Source: Rhodovastum sp963804495 (GTDB taxonomy: Bacteria > Pseudomonadota > Alphaproteobacteria > Acetobacterales > Acetobacteraceae). From it: a DNA stretch of 64,000 nucleotides. This document shows positions 31,653 through 40,885 of the stretch, piece after piece (positions within the stretch are counted from its first letter, which is position 1; every line of letters starts with the position of its first letter). Below the pieces are notes generated by a model. The model made no database searches and was not told the DNA's origin. It saw nothing but the letters and a program-made list of their open reading frames with translations. The position numbers and the translations under genes were made by a program. Where the stretch lies: contig CAWDQN010000012.1 in assembly GCA_963804495.1 (NCBI GenBank), positions 62,001 through 126,000 on the forward strand, given 5' to 3'.

Positions 31653-32117
31653 TTACTCGTCCCTGCCGATGTCCAGGGTAATTTCGTCACGCCGGCCGAA
31701 GCCGGCTGCATTGTCGATGAAAAAAAGCCGCGTGGGCGCCAGGCGGTACCATCGCACCCGCGCCAGCGCGGCGACGATGGCGGACGGGGCCCGCGCCAGG
31801 TCGCCGATGAGGGAAAATTTTTCCGCATAGAGCCGGCGTGCCCGCGCTTCCTCGACCCCAGCCAGCAGGCTCACCCTGCCTTCCAGTTGCACGCCCTTGA
31901 TCTCCCGCCAGTCGCCGGTGTCGGCCTGGATGGTGGCGGCGGCGCGGGCATCCTGTTCGAGGTTGCGGCAATGGCGGCTGTTGGGCGAGGACAGGAAATA
32001 CAAATCGGGACCGTCGTTGACATAGAACACCGCGGCGGCCCAGGGACCATCCGCCGCCAGTGTCGCCAGAGTTGCCACGTGGTGGGTGTGCAAAAACCCG
32101 CGGACATCCGCCCTCAT
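31653..32117 (-). CDS. Pyridoxamine 5'-phosphate oxidase-like FMN-binding protein
   Basis: A 154-residue split-barrel flavin-binding protein. VRGFLHTHHVATLATLAADGPWAAAVFYV and DLYFLSSPNSRHCRNLEQD match the general pyridoxamine-oxidase-like family, whose members include F420/FMN/heme binders of many functions. It is too short and divergent to be PdxH itself. The ATG overlaps the stop of the phenol-regulator gene (ATGA), so it is made together with the activator. That coupling hints at a role in phenol sensing or metabolism but does not show one. Confidence 0.78.
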   Translation of the reverse strand: MRADVRGFLHTHHVATLATLAADGPWAAAVFYVNDGPDLYFLSSPNSRHCRNLEQDARAAATIQADTGDWREIKGVQLEGRVSLLAGVEEARARRLYAEKFSLIGDLARAPSAIVAALARVRWYRLAPTRLFFIDNAAGFGRRDEITLDIGRDE

Positions 32118-33877
32118 TGCGGCGGCCGGATGTCGGGCTCCGTGGTCGCCGCGCCGGCCTCGTCCGCGGCCGCGTCGTCGTTTCGCCGTTTCAGGCGATA
32201 GGCCAATTGCGGCCGGGTGAGGCCGAGCATGCGGGCGGCGGCGGAGAGATTGCCGCGCGCCTTGTCCACGGCGGCCTGCAGCAGCATGGCTTCGAGCTGG
32301 TCGAGCGTCATGATGCCGTTGAGCACGGTATCACACAGCGCATCGGCATTATCGCCGCGGTTCATCCCCAGTTCGCCGTTGACGCCAAGGCCGAATTCAC
32401 GTGGCCGTTCGGCCCCGCAGGACGAGAACAGGTGGCTCACCTGAACCCAGGAACCGCTGGAGGCGAGGATGACGCCCCGCTCGACCGTGTTCTGCAGCTC
32501 GCGGATGTTGCCGGGCCAGGGATAGGCGAGCAGGCTGTCCTTGGCCTTGTCGCTGAAGCCACGCAGTTTCTTGCCGTGGGTTGCCGCGTATTTGGCCAGG
32601 AAGCTCTTGGCCAGGAGGGCGATGTCCTCCTTGCGTTCACGCAATGGGGGAATGACGATCGGGTAGGCGTTCAGCCGGTAGTACAGATCGGCCCGGAACC
32701 GCCCTTCCCGCACCAGTTGCCGGAGGTCGAGGTTGGTGGCAGCGACGATCCTGACATTGACTTTGCGGATCTTGTCATCGCCGAGCCGCTCGATCTCGCC
32801 TTCCTGCAGCACGCGCAGCAACTTGGCCTGCGTCGACGGCGGCAGATCGCCGATTTCATCGAGAAACAGGGTGCCGCCATGCGCCCGTTCAAACCGGCCA
32901 GGACGCGACACCAGGGCGCCGGTGTAGGCGCCTTTCACCACCCCGAACAACTCCGACTCCACCAGATCGTGCGGGATGGCGGCGCAATTGATGGCGACGA
33001 AGGGCTCGTTGCCGCGGGCGCTGTGGTCGTGCAAGGCACGCGCGAACAACTCCTTGCCGACACCCGTTTCGCCCAGCAAAAGCACCGCGATCTGGCTGTT
33101 GGCGGCCTGGCGCAACAACTCGTAGGCGGCGCGAAAGCCGCGCGAATTGCCCACCATGTCGGCGGGCAGCCGGTCTTTCTCGTTGATCGACGAGCGTAAC
33201 TGCAGGACCTGGGTTTGCAGATCGATCAACTGGTCGGCGATCGACTCGCGATCGAAGATACGCGCGTATTCGGACGCGTCGTCCCATTCCTCGACCGGCT
33301 TGCCGATGATCCGGCAGGCATTGTCGCCCATGCCGACGCATTCGACTTCCTTGTAGAGCACCGGCCGGCCCATGAAACTCGAGGTGTAGCCGCAGGCGTA
33401 GCCGATCTGCGACCAGCACACCGGCTCGTTGTGCGGCCCATAGATGCGCTTGTGCGACTGGCCTTCCCAGGCGTTTTCCCAACGGAATTCGCCATAGAAG
33501 GTGCCGGCGAGGCGATCGAGTTCCACCCTGATGGGGGTGACATTGACCACGCCCTCGAGCGAATGCAGCTGCGGCCCGGTCATGAAGATGTCGGTGTCGC
33601 TGGCATCCTCGGCGCGCGTGCGGGCCAGCTCGGCGTCGCGCGCGCCGGCGGTGTAGCCCATGCGCATGAACAGCGCCTGGGCGCGCAGCATCCCCAGGGT
33701 GTCGATCAGCTCTTTGCGCAGCGACGCCAGCGCCTCGACATGGACCAGCAGCATGCGGTATTCGTGCAGCCAGATCTGGCCGGTTTCGGCCGAGAAATGC
33801 AGATGCGCGCGCAGGTCGTCACAGGCGCTGCCGGTGTCGTTGCGGCCTCGTCCGACGCTGCGCAATCTGGATTTCAT
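32114..33877 (-). CDS. DmpR/XylR-type sigma-54 activator, phenol-responsive
   Basis: A 587-residue sigma-54 enhancer-binding protein. An N-terminal XylR_N sensor domain (HFSAETGQIWLHEYRMLL to about residue 150) is followed by a V4R domain with conserved cysteines (VCWSQIGYACGYTSSF, ECVGMGDNACRIIG). The AAA+ domain has GETGVGKE (Walker A), the sigma-54 loop GAYTGA and LFLDEIGD (Walker B). A Fis-type helix-turn-helix lies at the end (NLSAAARMLGLTRPQLAYRLKRR). This is the layout of DmpR, XylR and the PdeR activator of anaerobic phenol genes. It is divergent from ppsA and so is its likely regulator. ATG 33877 gives a DmpR-like N-terminus; ATG 33907 is also possible. Confidence 0.92.
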   Translation of the reverse strand: MKSRLRSVGRGRNDTGSACDDLRAHLHFSAETGQIWLHEYRMLLVHVEALASLRKELIDTLGMLRAQALFMRMGYTAGARDAELARTRAEDASDTDIFMTGPQLHSLEGVVNVTPIRVELDRLAGTFYGEFRWENAWEGQSHKRIYGPHNEPVCWSQIGYACGYTSSFMGRPVLYKEVECVGMGDNACRIIGKPVEEWDDASEYARIFDRESIADQLIDLQTQVLQLRSSINEKDRLPADMVGNSRGFRAAYELLRQAANSQIAVLLLGETGVGKELFARALHDHSARGNEPFVAINCAAIPHDLVESELFGVVKGAYTGALVSRPGRFERAHGGTLFLDEIGDLPPSTQAKLLRVLQEGEIERLGDDKIRKVNVRIVAATNLDLRQLVREGRFRADLYYRLNAYPIVIPPLRERKEDIALLAKSFLAKYAATHGKKLRGFSDKAKDSLLAYPWPGNIRELQNTVERGVILASSGSWVQVSHLFSSCGAERPREFGLGVNGELGMNRGDNADALCDTVLNGIMTLDQLEAMLLQAAVDKARGNLSAAARMLGLTRPQLAYRLKRRNDDAAADEAGAATTEPDIRPPQ

Positions 33878-34062
33878 TGTCTCCAGACGTTTCCCATTGG
33901 TGTCCATCCGCTCATCTGTCCGGTTGGATCGGCCAGACATAGTCCAATTGGCGGAGTTCGCAAAGCGCGTTCGCTCGCCCGGCTGCCGGGAGCCGCCGGC
34001 GGCCACGCTGGCGGGCACGACCGGGCGGGGCGCCGTGCCGCAGCGCGAGCCGGATTGGAGGC

Positions 34063-34118
34063 TTGATCAAATCGTGAAGGCGCCGCCGTTGATGCGGGAA
34101 AATTCACCAAATCATCAG
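34063..34118. promoter_or_regulatory. Candidate DmpR/XylR-type upstream activating sites
   Basis: TTGATCAA at 34063-34070, followed by ATCGTGAA, matches the left half of the XylR-family site TTGATCAATTGATCAA. A second, weaker copy TTCACCAAATCATCAG lies at 34103-34118 (11 of 16 by eye). They are 40 bases apart and 145-200 bases upstream of the sigma-54 element. Confidence 0.5.
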
Positions 34119-34261
34119 GCATTGTTTTCAGCGGCCGGGCTGAGCCGCCGCCCGCGGCAAGCGCCCGCCGGCATTGCGCAGCGCAGCAATCCCCGCAGGC
34201 GCAAGCCCTGACGCGTCCGCCTCGCCACCGCCTGCGTTCCGCCGCGCCGCTGGCACCTGGT

Positions 34262-34277
34262 TGGCACAACTTATGCT
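34262..34277 (+). promoter_or_regulatory. Candidate sigma-54 promoter of the pps operon
   Basis: TGGCACAACTTATGCT: a perfect -24 box and a -12 box with the invariant GC but A in place of the first T. It would give a long leader of about 230 bases before ppsA. It fits control by the divergent sigma-54 activator. Confidence 0.6.
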
Positions 34278-34432
34278 GTGCGCCGTAAGCCACCATCCGC
34301 CATGGCGGTCAAACCAACCAAGGCCATCGCCCCGAAGCGATGCCGCAACAAGGAGGACAACGAGGCTGGCTTAGCGCCGGCCAGGACGGAACATTGCTTT
34401 AACGTCGAGAGAATTTGTATTTTGTTTTTGTG

Positions 34433-34461
34433 TTGACGAAATTTATCGCGCGACTTACGAT
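34433..34461 (+). promoter_or_regulatory. Candidate sigma-70 type promoter of the pps operon
   Basis: TTGACG, a 17-base spacer, then TACGAT, about 56 bases before the ppsA ATG in an AT-rich stretch. Unusual for this GC-rich genome, and an alternative to the sigma-54 element upstream. Confidence 0.5.
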
Positions 34462-34517
34462 GAACTGTCCAAGAAAAACCTGACAAAAACACGAAGCGTC
34501 CAGGAGGAAACAACAAC

Positions 34518-36353
34518 ATGCACTTCCCGAATCCGCACGCCGTCAAGGCGGCCACGATCCCCGGAACCGAAGGCTGGGAGCGGATGTATCCCTACCAGTA
34601 CCAGTTTGTCACCGATGATCCCGTGCGTAACGAATACGAAAAAGAAACTTTCTGGTTTAATGACGGGCTGCATTATCCCGAACCGCTTTACCCGTTCGAC
34701 ACCATCTGGGACGAAGCCTGGTACCTGGCGCTGTCGCAATACAACAACCGCATCTTCATGGTGCCGCCGGTGCGCGGCGTCGACCACCGCATCATCAACG
34801 GCTATGTTTACATCTCCCCGGTTCCGGTAAAGGACCCCGCCGAAATCGGCAGCCGCGCGCCACATTTCATGGAACGCGCCGGCCATTACTACAAGAACTG
34901 GGACGCGCTGGAGGAAAAATGGAAGCTCAAGATGGCGGCGACCATTCGCGAGCTGGAGGCACTGAAAATCCCGGCCTTGCCGGAGATGGAGGCGCTGAGC
35001 GTGGTGACCGACGCCGTCGGTGAATTGGAGGGCTACCATCTGCTCAAGAACTACGACGACCTGATCAATCTCGGCATCAAGTGCTGGCAGTATCATTTCG
35101 AGTTCCTCAACCTCGGATACGCCGCCTACGTGTTCTTCATGGACTTCATGCAGAAGCGCTTCCCGAGCGTGCCAACGCAGCGCGTCACCCAAATGATCTC
35201 CGGCATCGACGTGATCATGTACCAGCCCGACGAGGAACTGAAGGGCCTGGCCAGGCTGGGAATCGAACTCGGTCTGGAACTGGTGCTCACCTCCAGCCCG
35301 GAATGGTCGCAGGTGGAAGCGGCATTGCGGCAGGCCGCGCGGGGCGATGAATGGCTGGCGGCGCTGGAAAAGGCGCGCGATCCCTGGTTCAACGTATCGA
35401 CCGGCACCGGGTGGTTCCACCATGACCGCAGCTGGAACGATCAGATGGACATCCCGCTGAACGGCATCGCCACCTATATCGGCAAGCTCCGGCAGGGCGT
35501 GTCGATCGAGCGGCCGACGGAGAAGGTGCGCGCCGAGCGCGACCGCATCACCGCCGAGTACCGCGCCCTGCTCGAGACCGACGAGGACCGCGCCCAGTTC
35601 GACCAGTTGCTCGGCTGCTCGAAGACCGTGTTCCCGTACATCGAAAACCATTTGTTCTATGTCGAGCACTGGTTCCATTCGGTGTTCTGGAACAAGATGC
35701 GCGAGGTGGCGGCGGTCCTGAAGGACCACGGCATGATCGCCGATGTCGAGGACATCTGGCTGCTGCGCCGCGACGAGATCAAGCAGGCGCTGTGGGACAC
35801 CGTCACCGCCTGGGCAACCGGTGTGGTCCCGCGCGGCACCAAGGTCTGGCCGCAGGAAATCGAGTGGCGCAAGGGCGTCATGCAGAAATTCCAGCAATGG
35901 AGCCCGCCGCCGGCCATCGGCACCGCTCCCGAGGTGATCCAGGAGCCCTTCACCATCGTCCTGTGGGGGGTGATGAACAAATCGCTGGCCGACTGGTCGG
36001 CGGTGCAGGAGGTCAAGGACCCCTCCACCCTCACCGAGCTGCGCGGCTTCGCCGCCAGCCCCGGCATCGTCGAGGGACGCGCGCGCGTATGCAAGACGGT
36101 GGCCGAGGTCAGCACCTTGCTGGAAGGCGAGATCCTGGTGGCGCCGACGACATCGCCATCCTGGGCGCCGGCCTTCGCGAAGATCAAGGCGTGCGTCACC
36201 GATGTGGGCGGGGTCATGAGCCACGCCGCCATCGTCTGCCGCGAATACGGCATGCCGGCGGTGGTCGGCACCGGTTATTCCACCAAGGTGATCACGTCCG
36301 GCATGTTGCTGCGCGTCGACGGCTCCTCCGGCGTCATCTCCATCCAGCGCTGA
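34518..36353 (+). CDS. ppsA: Phenylphosphate synthase subunit A (phosphotransfer subunit)
   Basis: A 611-residue protein (about 70 kDa), the size of phenylphosphate synthase protein 1 of Thauera aromatica, which carries the phosphohistidine and transfers phosphate to phenol. The C-terminal swivelling domain of the PEP-synthase family reads CVTDVGGVMSHAAIVCREYG. The histidine there is residue 569, the same position I recall for the phosphorylated histidine of the Thauera enzyme. The N-terminal 400 residues have no ATP-grasp motif. ATG 34518 has AGGAGG ten bases upstream. First gene of a run of about nine plus-strand genes; it works with PpsB, which makes the phosphoenzyme from ATP. Confidence 0.93.
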   Translation: MHFPNPHAVKAATIPGTEGWERMYPYQYQFVTDDPVRNEYEKETFWFNDGLHYPEPLYPFDTIWDEAWYLALSQYNNRIFMVPPVRGVDHRIINGYVYISPVPVKDPAEIGSRAPHFMERAGHYYKNWDALEEKWKLKMAATIRELEALKIPALPEMEALSVVTDAVGELEGYHLLKNYDDLINLGIKCWQYHFEFLNLGYAAYVFFMDFMQKRFPSVPTQRVTQMISGIDVIMYQPDEELKGLARLGIELGLELVLTSSPEWSQVEAALRQAARGDEWLAALEKARDPWFNVSTGTGWFHHDRSWNDQMDIPLNGIATYIGKLRQGVSIERPTEKVRAERDRITAEYRALLETDEDRAQFDQLLGCSKTVFPYIENHLFYVEHWFHSVFWNKMREVAAVLKDHGMIADVEDIWLLRRDEIKQALWDTVTAWATGVVPRGTKVWPQEIEWRKGVMQKFQQWSPPPAIGTAPEVIQEPFTIVLWGVMNKSLADWSAVQEVKDPSTLTELRGFAASPGIVEGRARVCKTVAEVSTLLEGEILVAPTTSPSWAPAFAKIKACVTDVGGVMSHAAIVCREYGMPAVVGTGYSTKVITSGMLLRVDGSSGVISIQR

Positions 36354-36365
36354 GGGCAGGCCATC

Positions 36366-37479
36366 ATGTCAGCGGCGTTCGCAGGGCAGGATCGGCGGTC
36401 ACCGCGGGCGCCGCTGGTCTGTTGGCTGGAGGATTGCGACAAGGACTCGGTGCCGTTGGTCGGCGGTAAATGTGCGTCACTGGGTGAACTGATCCAGGCC
36501 GGCGTGCGCGTGCCGCCGGGCTTTGCCCTGACCACCGGCGGCTACCGCGCATTCATGGCTGAATTGGGCCTTGAGCGCGAGGTGAACCTCCTGCTGCGCA
36601 AACTCGATTGCACAGACCTCGACGCGGTGGAGCGCGCCAGCGCCACCATCCGCCTGGCCATCGAGGCGCAGATGTTCTCGCCGCAGCTGGAGGATCTGGT
36701 GGCGGAAAGCTACCGGCGCCTCTCGGTGCGCTGCTGCCTGCCGGCGGTGCCGGTGGCGGTGCGCTCCAGCGCCACGGCGGAGGATCTGCCCGGCGCCAGC
36801 TTCGCCGGCCAGCAGGACACGTTTCTGTGGATCCGCGGCGCCGACGAAGTGCTGACGCATATGCGCCGCTGCATCTCCAGCCTGTACAGCGGCAGGGCCA
36901 TCGCCTACCGCGCCAATCGCGGCTATCGCGACGAGCACATGGCCATCAGCGTCGGCGTGCAGAAGATGGCGAACTCCTACACCGCCGGGGTGATGTTCAC
37001 CCTCCACCCCGGCAACGGCGACCGGTCGATGATGGTCATCGATTTCGAACTTCGGCTTCGGCGAATCGGTGGTATCCGGCGAGGTCACGCCCGACCATTT
37101 CGTCGTCAACAAGGTCACCCTCGACATCATCGAGCGCAGGATTTCGCAGAAGCAGGTTTGCTACACGGTTGATCTGCAGAGGCAGGTTTCGCACGCCATC
37201 GACGTGCCGGCCGAGCGGCAGAACGTACAGTCGCTGATCGATGACGAGGTCACCGAGCTCGCCTGGATGGGAAAGCAGATCGAGAAGCACTTCGGCCGGC
37301 CGATGGATATCGAATGGGCGGTCGATAAGGACCTTCCTTCGGGCGGCAATATTTTCATTCTCCAGGCGCGCCCGGAAACGGTCTGGAGCCGGAAAAACCA
37401 GCCGCCGCTCGCCGCCCCTGGCGGCTCGGCCATGGACTACATTCTCGCCGGCATGCTGGCGGGCAGCAAAGTCAAATAG
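36366..37479 (+). CDS. ppsB: Phenylphosphate synthase subunit B (ATP-binding subunit; frame broken by one inserted base)
   Basis: About 370 residues (40 kDa), equal to Thauera phenylphosphate synthase protein 2 and to the N-terminal nucleotide-binding domain of PEP synthase. LVGGKCASLGELIQAGVRVPPGFALTT lies near residue 32, VAVRSSATAEDLPGASFAGQQDTF near 128. The first frame is right to MMVID; FGFGESVVSGEVTPDHFVVNK onward continues in another frame. Removing one T from GATTTCGAAC at 37041-37050 gives D-S-N-F-G-F-G. The expected GATTC is a GANTC site, as in other breaks here. It lies 12 bases after ppsA and 29 before the ubiD-type gene. Confidence 0.9.
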
Positions 37480-37508
37480 ACTTCCTTGCACAACGGAGTG
37501 GAGTGAAC

Positions 37509-39014
37509 ATGGACGCACTTACCGAAGTGACTGCCATCGACGATCTGCGCAGCTATATCGCCGCCCTCGATGCCCACGGCGAGCTGCACCGGGTCAGGGC
37601 GAACGTCGATTGGAAGTTCGAGCTGTGCCACGTCTCGAAGGTCAACGAGGAGCAAAAGGGGCCCGCGCTGCTCTATGAGAATGTCAAGGACTATGACATT
37701 CCGGTGTTCACCAGCGCCTTCACCACGGCGCGGCGAATGGCCATCGCGCTTGGGCAGAACCCGGGTCTGCGGATGTCGCAACTGTCCAGGAAGTGGATGG
37801 AGCTGACCACCAAGCAGATGGTCAAGCCCACATTCGTCGACAATCCGCCGGTGATGGAAAACGCCATCACCGGCGATGCGATCGACATCGAGATGTTCCC
37901 CTCGCCCTGGTTCTATCCCGATGACGGCGGACGCTTTTTCTGCACCGCCGGCTTCCTGGTGACGCAGGACCCCGACACCGGCTGGACCAACCTCGGCACC
38001 TACCGCGCCCAGGTTCTTGGCAAGGACATCCTTGGCTCGCAGATCATCAAGGGCAAGCATGGCGACATGCATATGAAGAAATATGCGGCCCGCGGCGAGC
38101 TGATGCCGGCCGCCTATGTCGTCGGCACCGACCCGCTGCTGTTCCTCGCCGGCTCGACCCTGGTCAGCGCCCAAACCGATGAATACGAAGTGGCCGGCTC
38201 GCTGCGCGGAAGGCCGGTGCCGGTGTTCAAGTCCGACCTCACCGGCCTCACCCTGCCGGCGCGGGCGGAGATCATCGCCGAAGGCTGGATCGATCCCAAC
38301 GAGCTGATGGAGGAAGGCCCGTTCGGCGAATACACCGGCTATTATTCGGGCAATAAGGGCAAGGATTATCCCAAGCCGGTGCTGCGTATCAAACGCATCC
38401 TGCATCGTAATAACCCGGTCATGTGGGCGACCACGGTCGGCAAGCCGATCAACGACATCCATATGATCCAGTCGCTCAACCGCACCGCCACGCTCTGGCA
38501 CGATCTGGAAACAATGAAGGTGCCGGGCATCCAGAGCGTCTACTTCCCGCCCGAGGCCACCGGCCGGTTCTGGGTGGTGGTGTCGGTGAAGCAGATGTAC
38601 CCGGGGCACTCCAATCACGTCGGCAACGCGGTGATCGCCTCGACGACCGGCCATTACGGGGTCAAGGGGGTGATCACCGTCGATCACGACATCGAGGCCG
38701 ACGACTGGGACCGCGTCTGGTGGGCGCTGGCCACGCGTTTCGATCCGAAGCGGTCGGCGCAGATCATCGACCGCGGCCGCTCGACGCCGCTCGATCCGGG
38801 CCTGCCCATCGAGGCGCGCGAAATCGTCAGCCGCATCATCCTCGACGCCTGCACGCCGTTCGAGTGGGCCAACAAGCCGAACGAGATTTTCATGGACCGC
38901 AAGGTCCTGCAGAAAGTGTCGGACCGGTGGAACGAATATGGCTTCGACAGCGTCAGTCCGGTCGCCGGCATGATTGACCGGCTGACCCGGCCCGAAGTGA
39001 AGAAAGCCAGGTAG
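37509..39014 (+). CDS. UbiD-family carboxylase, probable phenylphosphate carboxylase subunit
   Basis: A 501-residue prenylated-FMN enzyme of the UbiD family. It shows DIDDLRSYIAALDAHGEL-type opening, the conserved acidic block LMEEGPFGEYTGYYSG (residues about 268-283) and MWATTVGKPINDIHMIQSL. Placed after ppsAB it most likely carboxylates phenylphosphate to 4-hydroxybenzoate, as PpcA/PpcB do in Thauera. Here only one UbiD-type gene is present, and the small PpcC and PpcD genes are not seen. ATG 37509 has a GGAGTG site; GTG 37503 is an alternative. Confidence 0.87.
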   Translation: MDALTEVTAIDDLRSYIAALDAHGELHRVRANVDWKFELCHVSKVNEEQKGPALLYENVKDYDIPVFTSAFTTARRMAIALGQNPGLRMSQLSRKWMELTTKQMVKPTFVDNPPVMENAITGDAIDIEMFPSPWFYPDDGGRFFCTAGFLVTQDPDTGWTNLGTYRAQVLGKDILGSQIIKGKHGDMHMKKYAARGELMPAAYVVGTDPLLFLAGSTLVSAQTDEYEVAGSLRGRPVPVFKSDLTGLTLPARAEIIAEGWIDPNELMEEGPFGEYTGYYSGNKGKDYPKPVLRIKRILHRNNPVMWATTVGKPINDIHMIQSLNRTATLWHDLETMKVPGIQSVYFPPEATGRFWVVVSVKQMYPGHSNHVGNAVIASTTGHYGVKGVITVDHDIEADDWDRVWWALATRFDPKRSAQIIDRGRSTPLDPGLPIEAREIVSRIILDACTPFEWANKPNEIFMDRKVLQKVSDRWNEYGFDSVSPVAGMIDRLTRPEVKKAR

Positions 39015-39083
39015 TCTGCTCTCCGGTTGCCGCCGGCGCCAATCCCTGGGCGCCGGCGGCGATCCTTCATGAAAACAGGCAGC

Positions 39084-40325
39084 ATGAGCAACAAAGCCAT
39101 CGTCATCGTCTGCAACCTCGACACCCGCGGCGAGGAGATTGTCTTCGTCAAGGACCTGATCGCCGGACGCGGGCACGAGCCCATCCTGCTGGATTTCAGC
39201 ATGGAGGAGCCGCCGCCCTTTCCCGGCGACATCCGCACCGAAGACGTGGCGCGGCGCGGCGGCCTGCCAATCGAGATCGTGCGCGAGAAATACCGCTCCG
39301 ACCGCGACACCGCCACCAACAACCAGATCAAGGGGGCGGCGGCCATCGTCCAGGACCTGCTGGGCGCCGGCCGGGTGCACGGCATCATCGGCATCGGCGG
39401 CGGCACCTCGACCCTGGTGGCGACCTCCATCATGCAGCGCCTGCCTTTCGGCATGCCCAAGCTGATGGCCTCGCCGATGGCGGCGCACCCGGCCTATATC
39501 GACAAATATGTCGGCACGCATGACATCACCATGCATCACACCGTGCTCGACATCGTGAAGATGAATCCGCTGCTCAAGGCGCAGATCGTCAATGCCGTCG
39601 GCGCCATTTGCGGCATGGTCGAAATGACCCAGGGCACCCAGATCGAATTCGAGCGGCCTTGCGTCGCGGTGTCGTCCTTCGGCTTCGGGGAAATGGCCGT
39701 CCAGGCGGCGCTGGGCATGATCGAAGCGGCAGGCTTCACGCCCATCGTCTGCCATGCGCAGGGCAAGGGCGACAAGGCAATGGAGGACATGATCCGCGCC
39801 GGCGCCTTTCACGGCGTGCTCGACCTCTGCATCGGCGGCATCATCGAAAACCTGTTTCACGGCAATCGCGACCCCGGGCCAGGGCGGCTGCTGGCGGCCG
39901 TGGACAAAGGCATCCCCATGGTGCTGGCGCCATGCGGCCTGGATATTCTCTCCTACGGCGGCCGCGCCGACATGCTGGAGAAAACCCGCGACCGGGTGCA
40001 ATACGTCCAGGACGCGCTGCGCGTGCAGGTGCGCACCACGGCCGAGGAATTGCGCCACGCCGCCGACGTCATCGCCGAGCGGCTCAACCGCGCCACCGGG
40101 CCGTGGCGTTTTCTCATTCCCTTGCAGGGATGGTCATCCTTGGACAAGCCGGGGCGGCCCATTTACGACCCGGACGCCGACGCGGCGTTCGTTGCCCGCC
40201 TGCGGGAAAAACTCGCGCATCCCGAGCGCGTCAAGGATGTCGATCTGCATCTTTACTCGGACGCATTCGCCCGGGTCGCCGTCGATGAATTCGTGGCACT
40301 GTACCGGCAGGCGCGGGCGAACTGA
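39084..40325 (+). CDS. UPF0261 / Tm-1-like family protein
   Basis: A 413-residue protein of the UPF0261 (Tm-1-like) family. The N-terminal half has KAIVIVCNLDTRGEE and a glycine-rich HGIIGIGGGTSTLVATSIM; the C-terminal half has LDLCIGGIIENLFHGN and VLAPCGLDILSYGG. Plant Tm-1 homologues bind ATP and a viral replicase; bacterial members have no known reaction but often sit in catabolic operons. Here it stands between the carboxylase and the Nudix gene, whose start overlaps its stop (TGATG). It is thus a candidate accessory factor for phenol carboxylation. ATG 39084 and 39069 are both possible starts. Confidence 0.82.
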   Translation: MSNKAIVIVCNLDTRGEEIVFVKDLIAGRGHEPILLDFSMEEPPPFPGDIRTEDVARRGGLPIEIVREKYRSDRDTATNNQIKGAAAIVQDLLGAGRVHGIIGIGGGTSTLVATSIMQRLPFGMPKLMASPMAAHPAYIDKYVGTHDITMHHTVLDIVKMNPLLKAQIVNAVGAICGMVEMTQGTQIEFERPCVAVSSFGFGEMAVQAALGMIEAAGFTPIVCHAQGKGDKAMEDMIRAGAFHGVLDLCIGGIIENLFHGNRDPGPGRLLAAVDKGIPMVLAPCGLDILSYGGRADMLEKTRDRVQYVQDALRVQVRTTAEELRHAADVIAERLNRATGPWRFLIPLQGWSSLDKPGRPIYDPDADAAFVARLREKLAHPERVKDVDLHLYSDAFARVAVDEFVALYRQARAN

Positions 40326-40885
40326 TGGTCGATCCCTGGCCCTTGCTCGGCACAAATGAAATTCTCGACACCGGGCTGTTCAGGGTCGCGCGGCACAGCG
40401 CCCGTTCGCCGCGCAACGGCACAGAGCGCGCGTTCCTGGTGATCGACATCCCCGACTTCGTCCTGGTCGTGGCAGTGACTTGCGCGCGTGACCTGGTGCT
40501 GGTCCGCCAGTACCGCCACGGCGCGCGCGCCGTCAGCCTGGAAGTTCCCGGCGGGCTGCACGATGCCGACGGCGAGACGCCGTTGCAGGCAGCGATGCGG
40601 GAATTGCGCGAGGAAACCGGCTACGGCGGCGGCAGCTGGAAGCCGATCGGCAAGCTGCGGCCACAGCCGGCCCTGCAGTCCAACGTCGCGTGGATTTTCC
40701 TGGCCACCGGCATCGACCAGCAGGAGCCGGCAGAGCCGGACGACGGCGAAGACATCGACGTGGAATTGTTGCCGCTGGCCAGGCTCGCCGCCTGCATTGC
40801 CGATGGCGGCATCGACAACGCCTTGACCGTGGCGGCACTCAGCCTCGCGCAACTGGGCGGACATCTGCAGGAGGAGAAAACATGA
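40325..40885 (+). CDS. Nudix hydrolase
   Basis: A 186-residue Nudix protein. The Nudix box reads GLHDADGETPLQAAMRELREETGYGGG (residues about 80-106), with the REEtG core intact. The N-terminal part (FLVIDIPDFVLVVAVT, LVRQYRHGARAVSLEVPGG) resembles the ADP-ribose/ADP-sugar pyrophosphatase subgroup. Substrate unknown; in a pathway that splits ATP to AMP and phosphate it may clear a nucleotide by-product, which is speculation. It overlaps its neighbours at both ends (TGATG, ATGA), so it is tightly coupled to ppsC. A Nudix gene also occurs, as I recall, in some anaerobic phenol clusters. Confidence 0.85.
   Translation: MVDPWPLLGTNEILDTGLFRVARHSARSPRNGTERAFLVIDIPDFVLVVAVTCARDLVLVRQYRHGARAVSLEVPGGLHDADGETPLQAAMRELREETGYGGGSWKPIGKLRPQPALQSNVAWIFLATGIDQQEPAEPDDGEDIDVELLPLARLAACIADGGIDNALTVAALSLAQLGGHLQEEKT

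Larger units (their letters stand above)
33878..34517. promoter_or_regulatory. Divergent control region of the phenol genes
   Basis: About 640 bases between the activator and ppsA. It holds DmpR/XylR-like upstream sites, a sigma-54 promoter candidate and a sigma-70 type promoter candidate (separate entries). The final 150 bases are markedly AT-rich compared with the genome. ppsA has an AGGAGG ribosome-binding site. No small gene was recognised. Confidence 0.65.
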
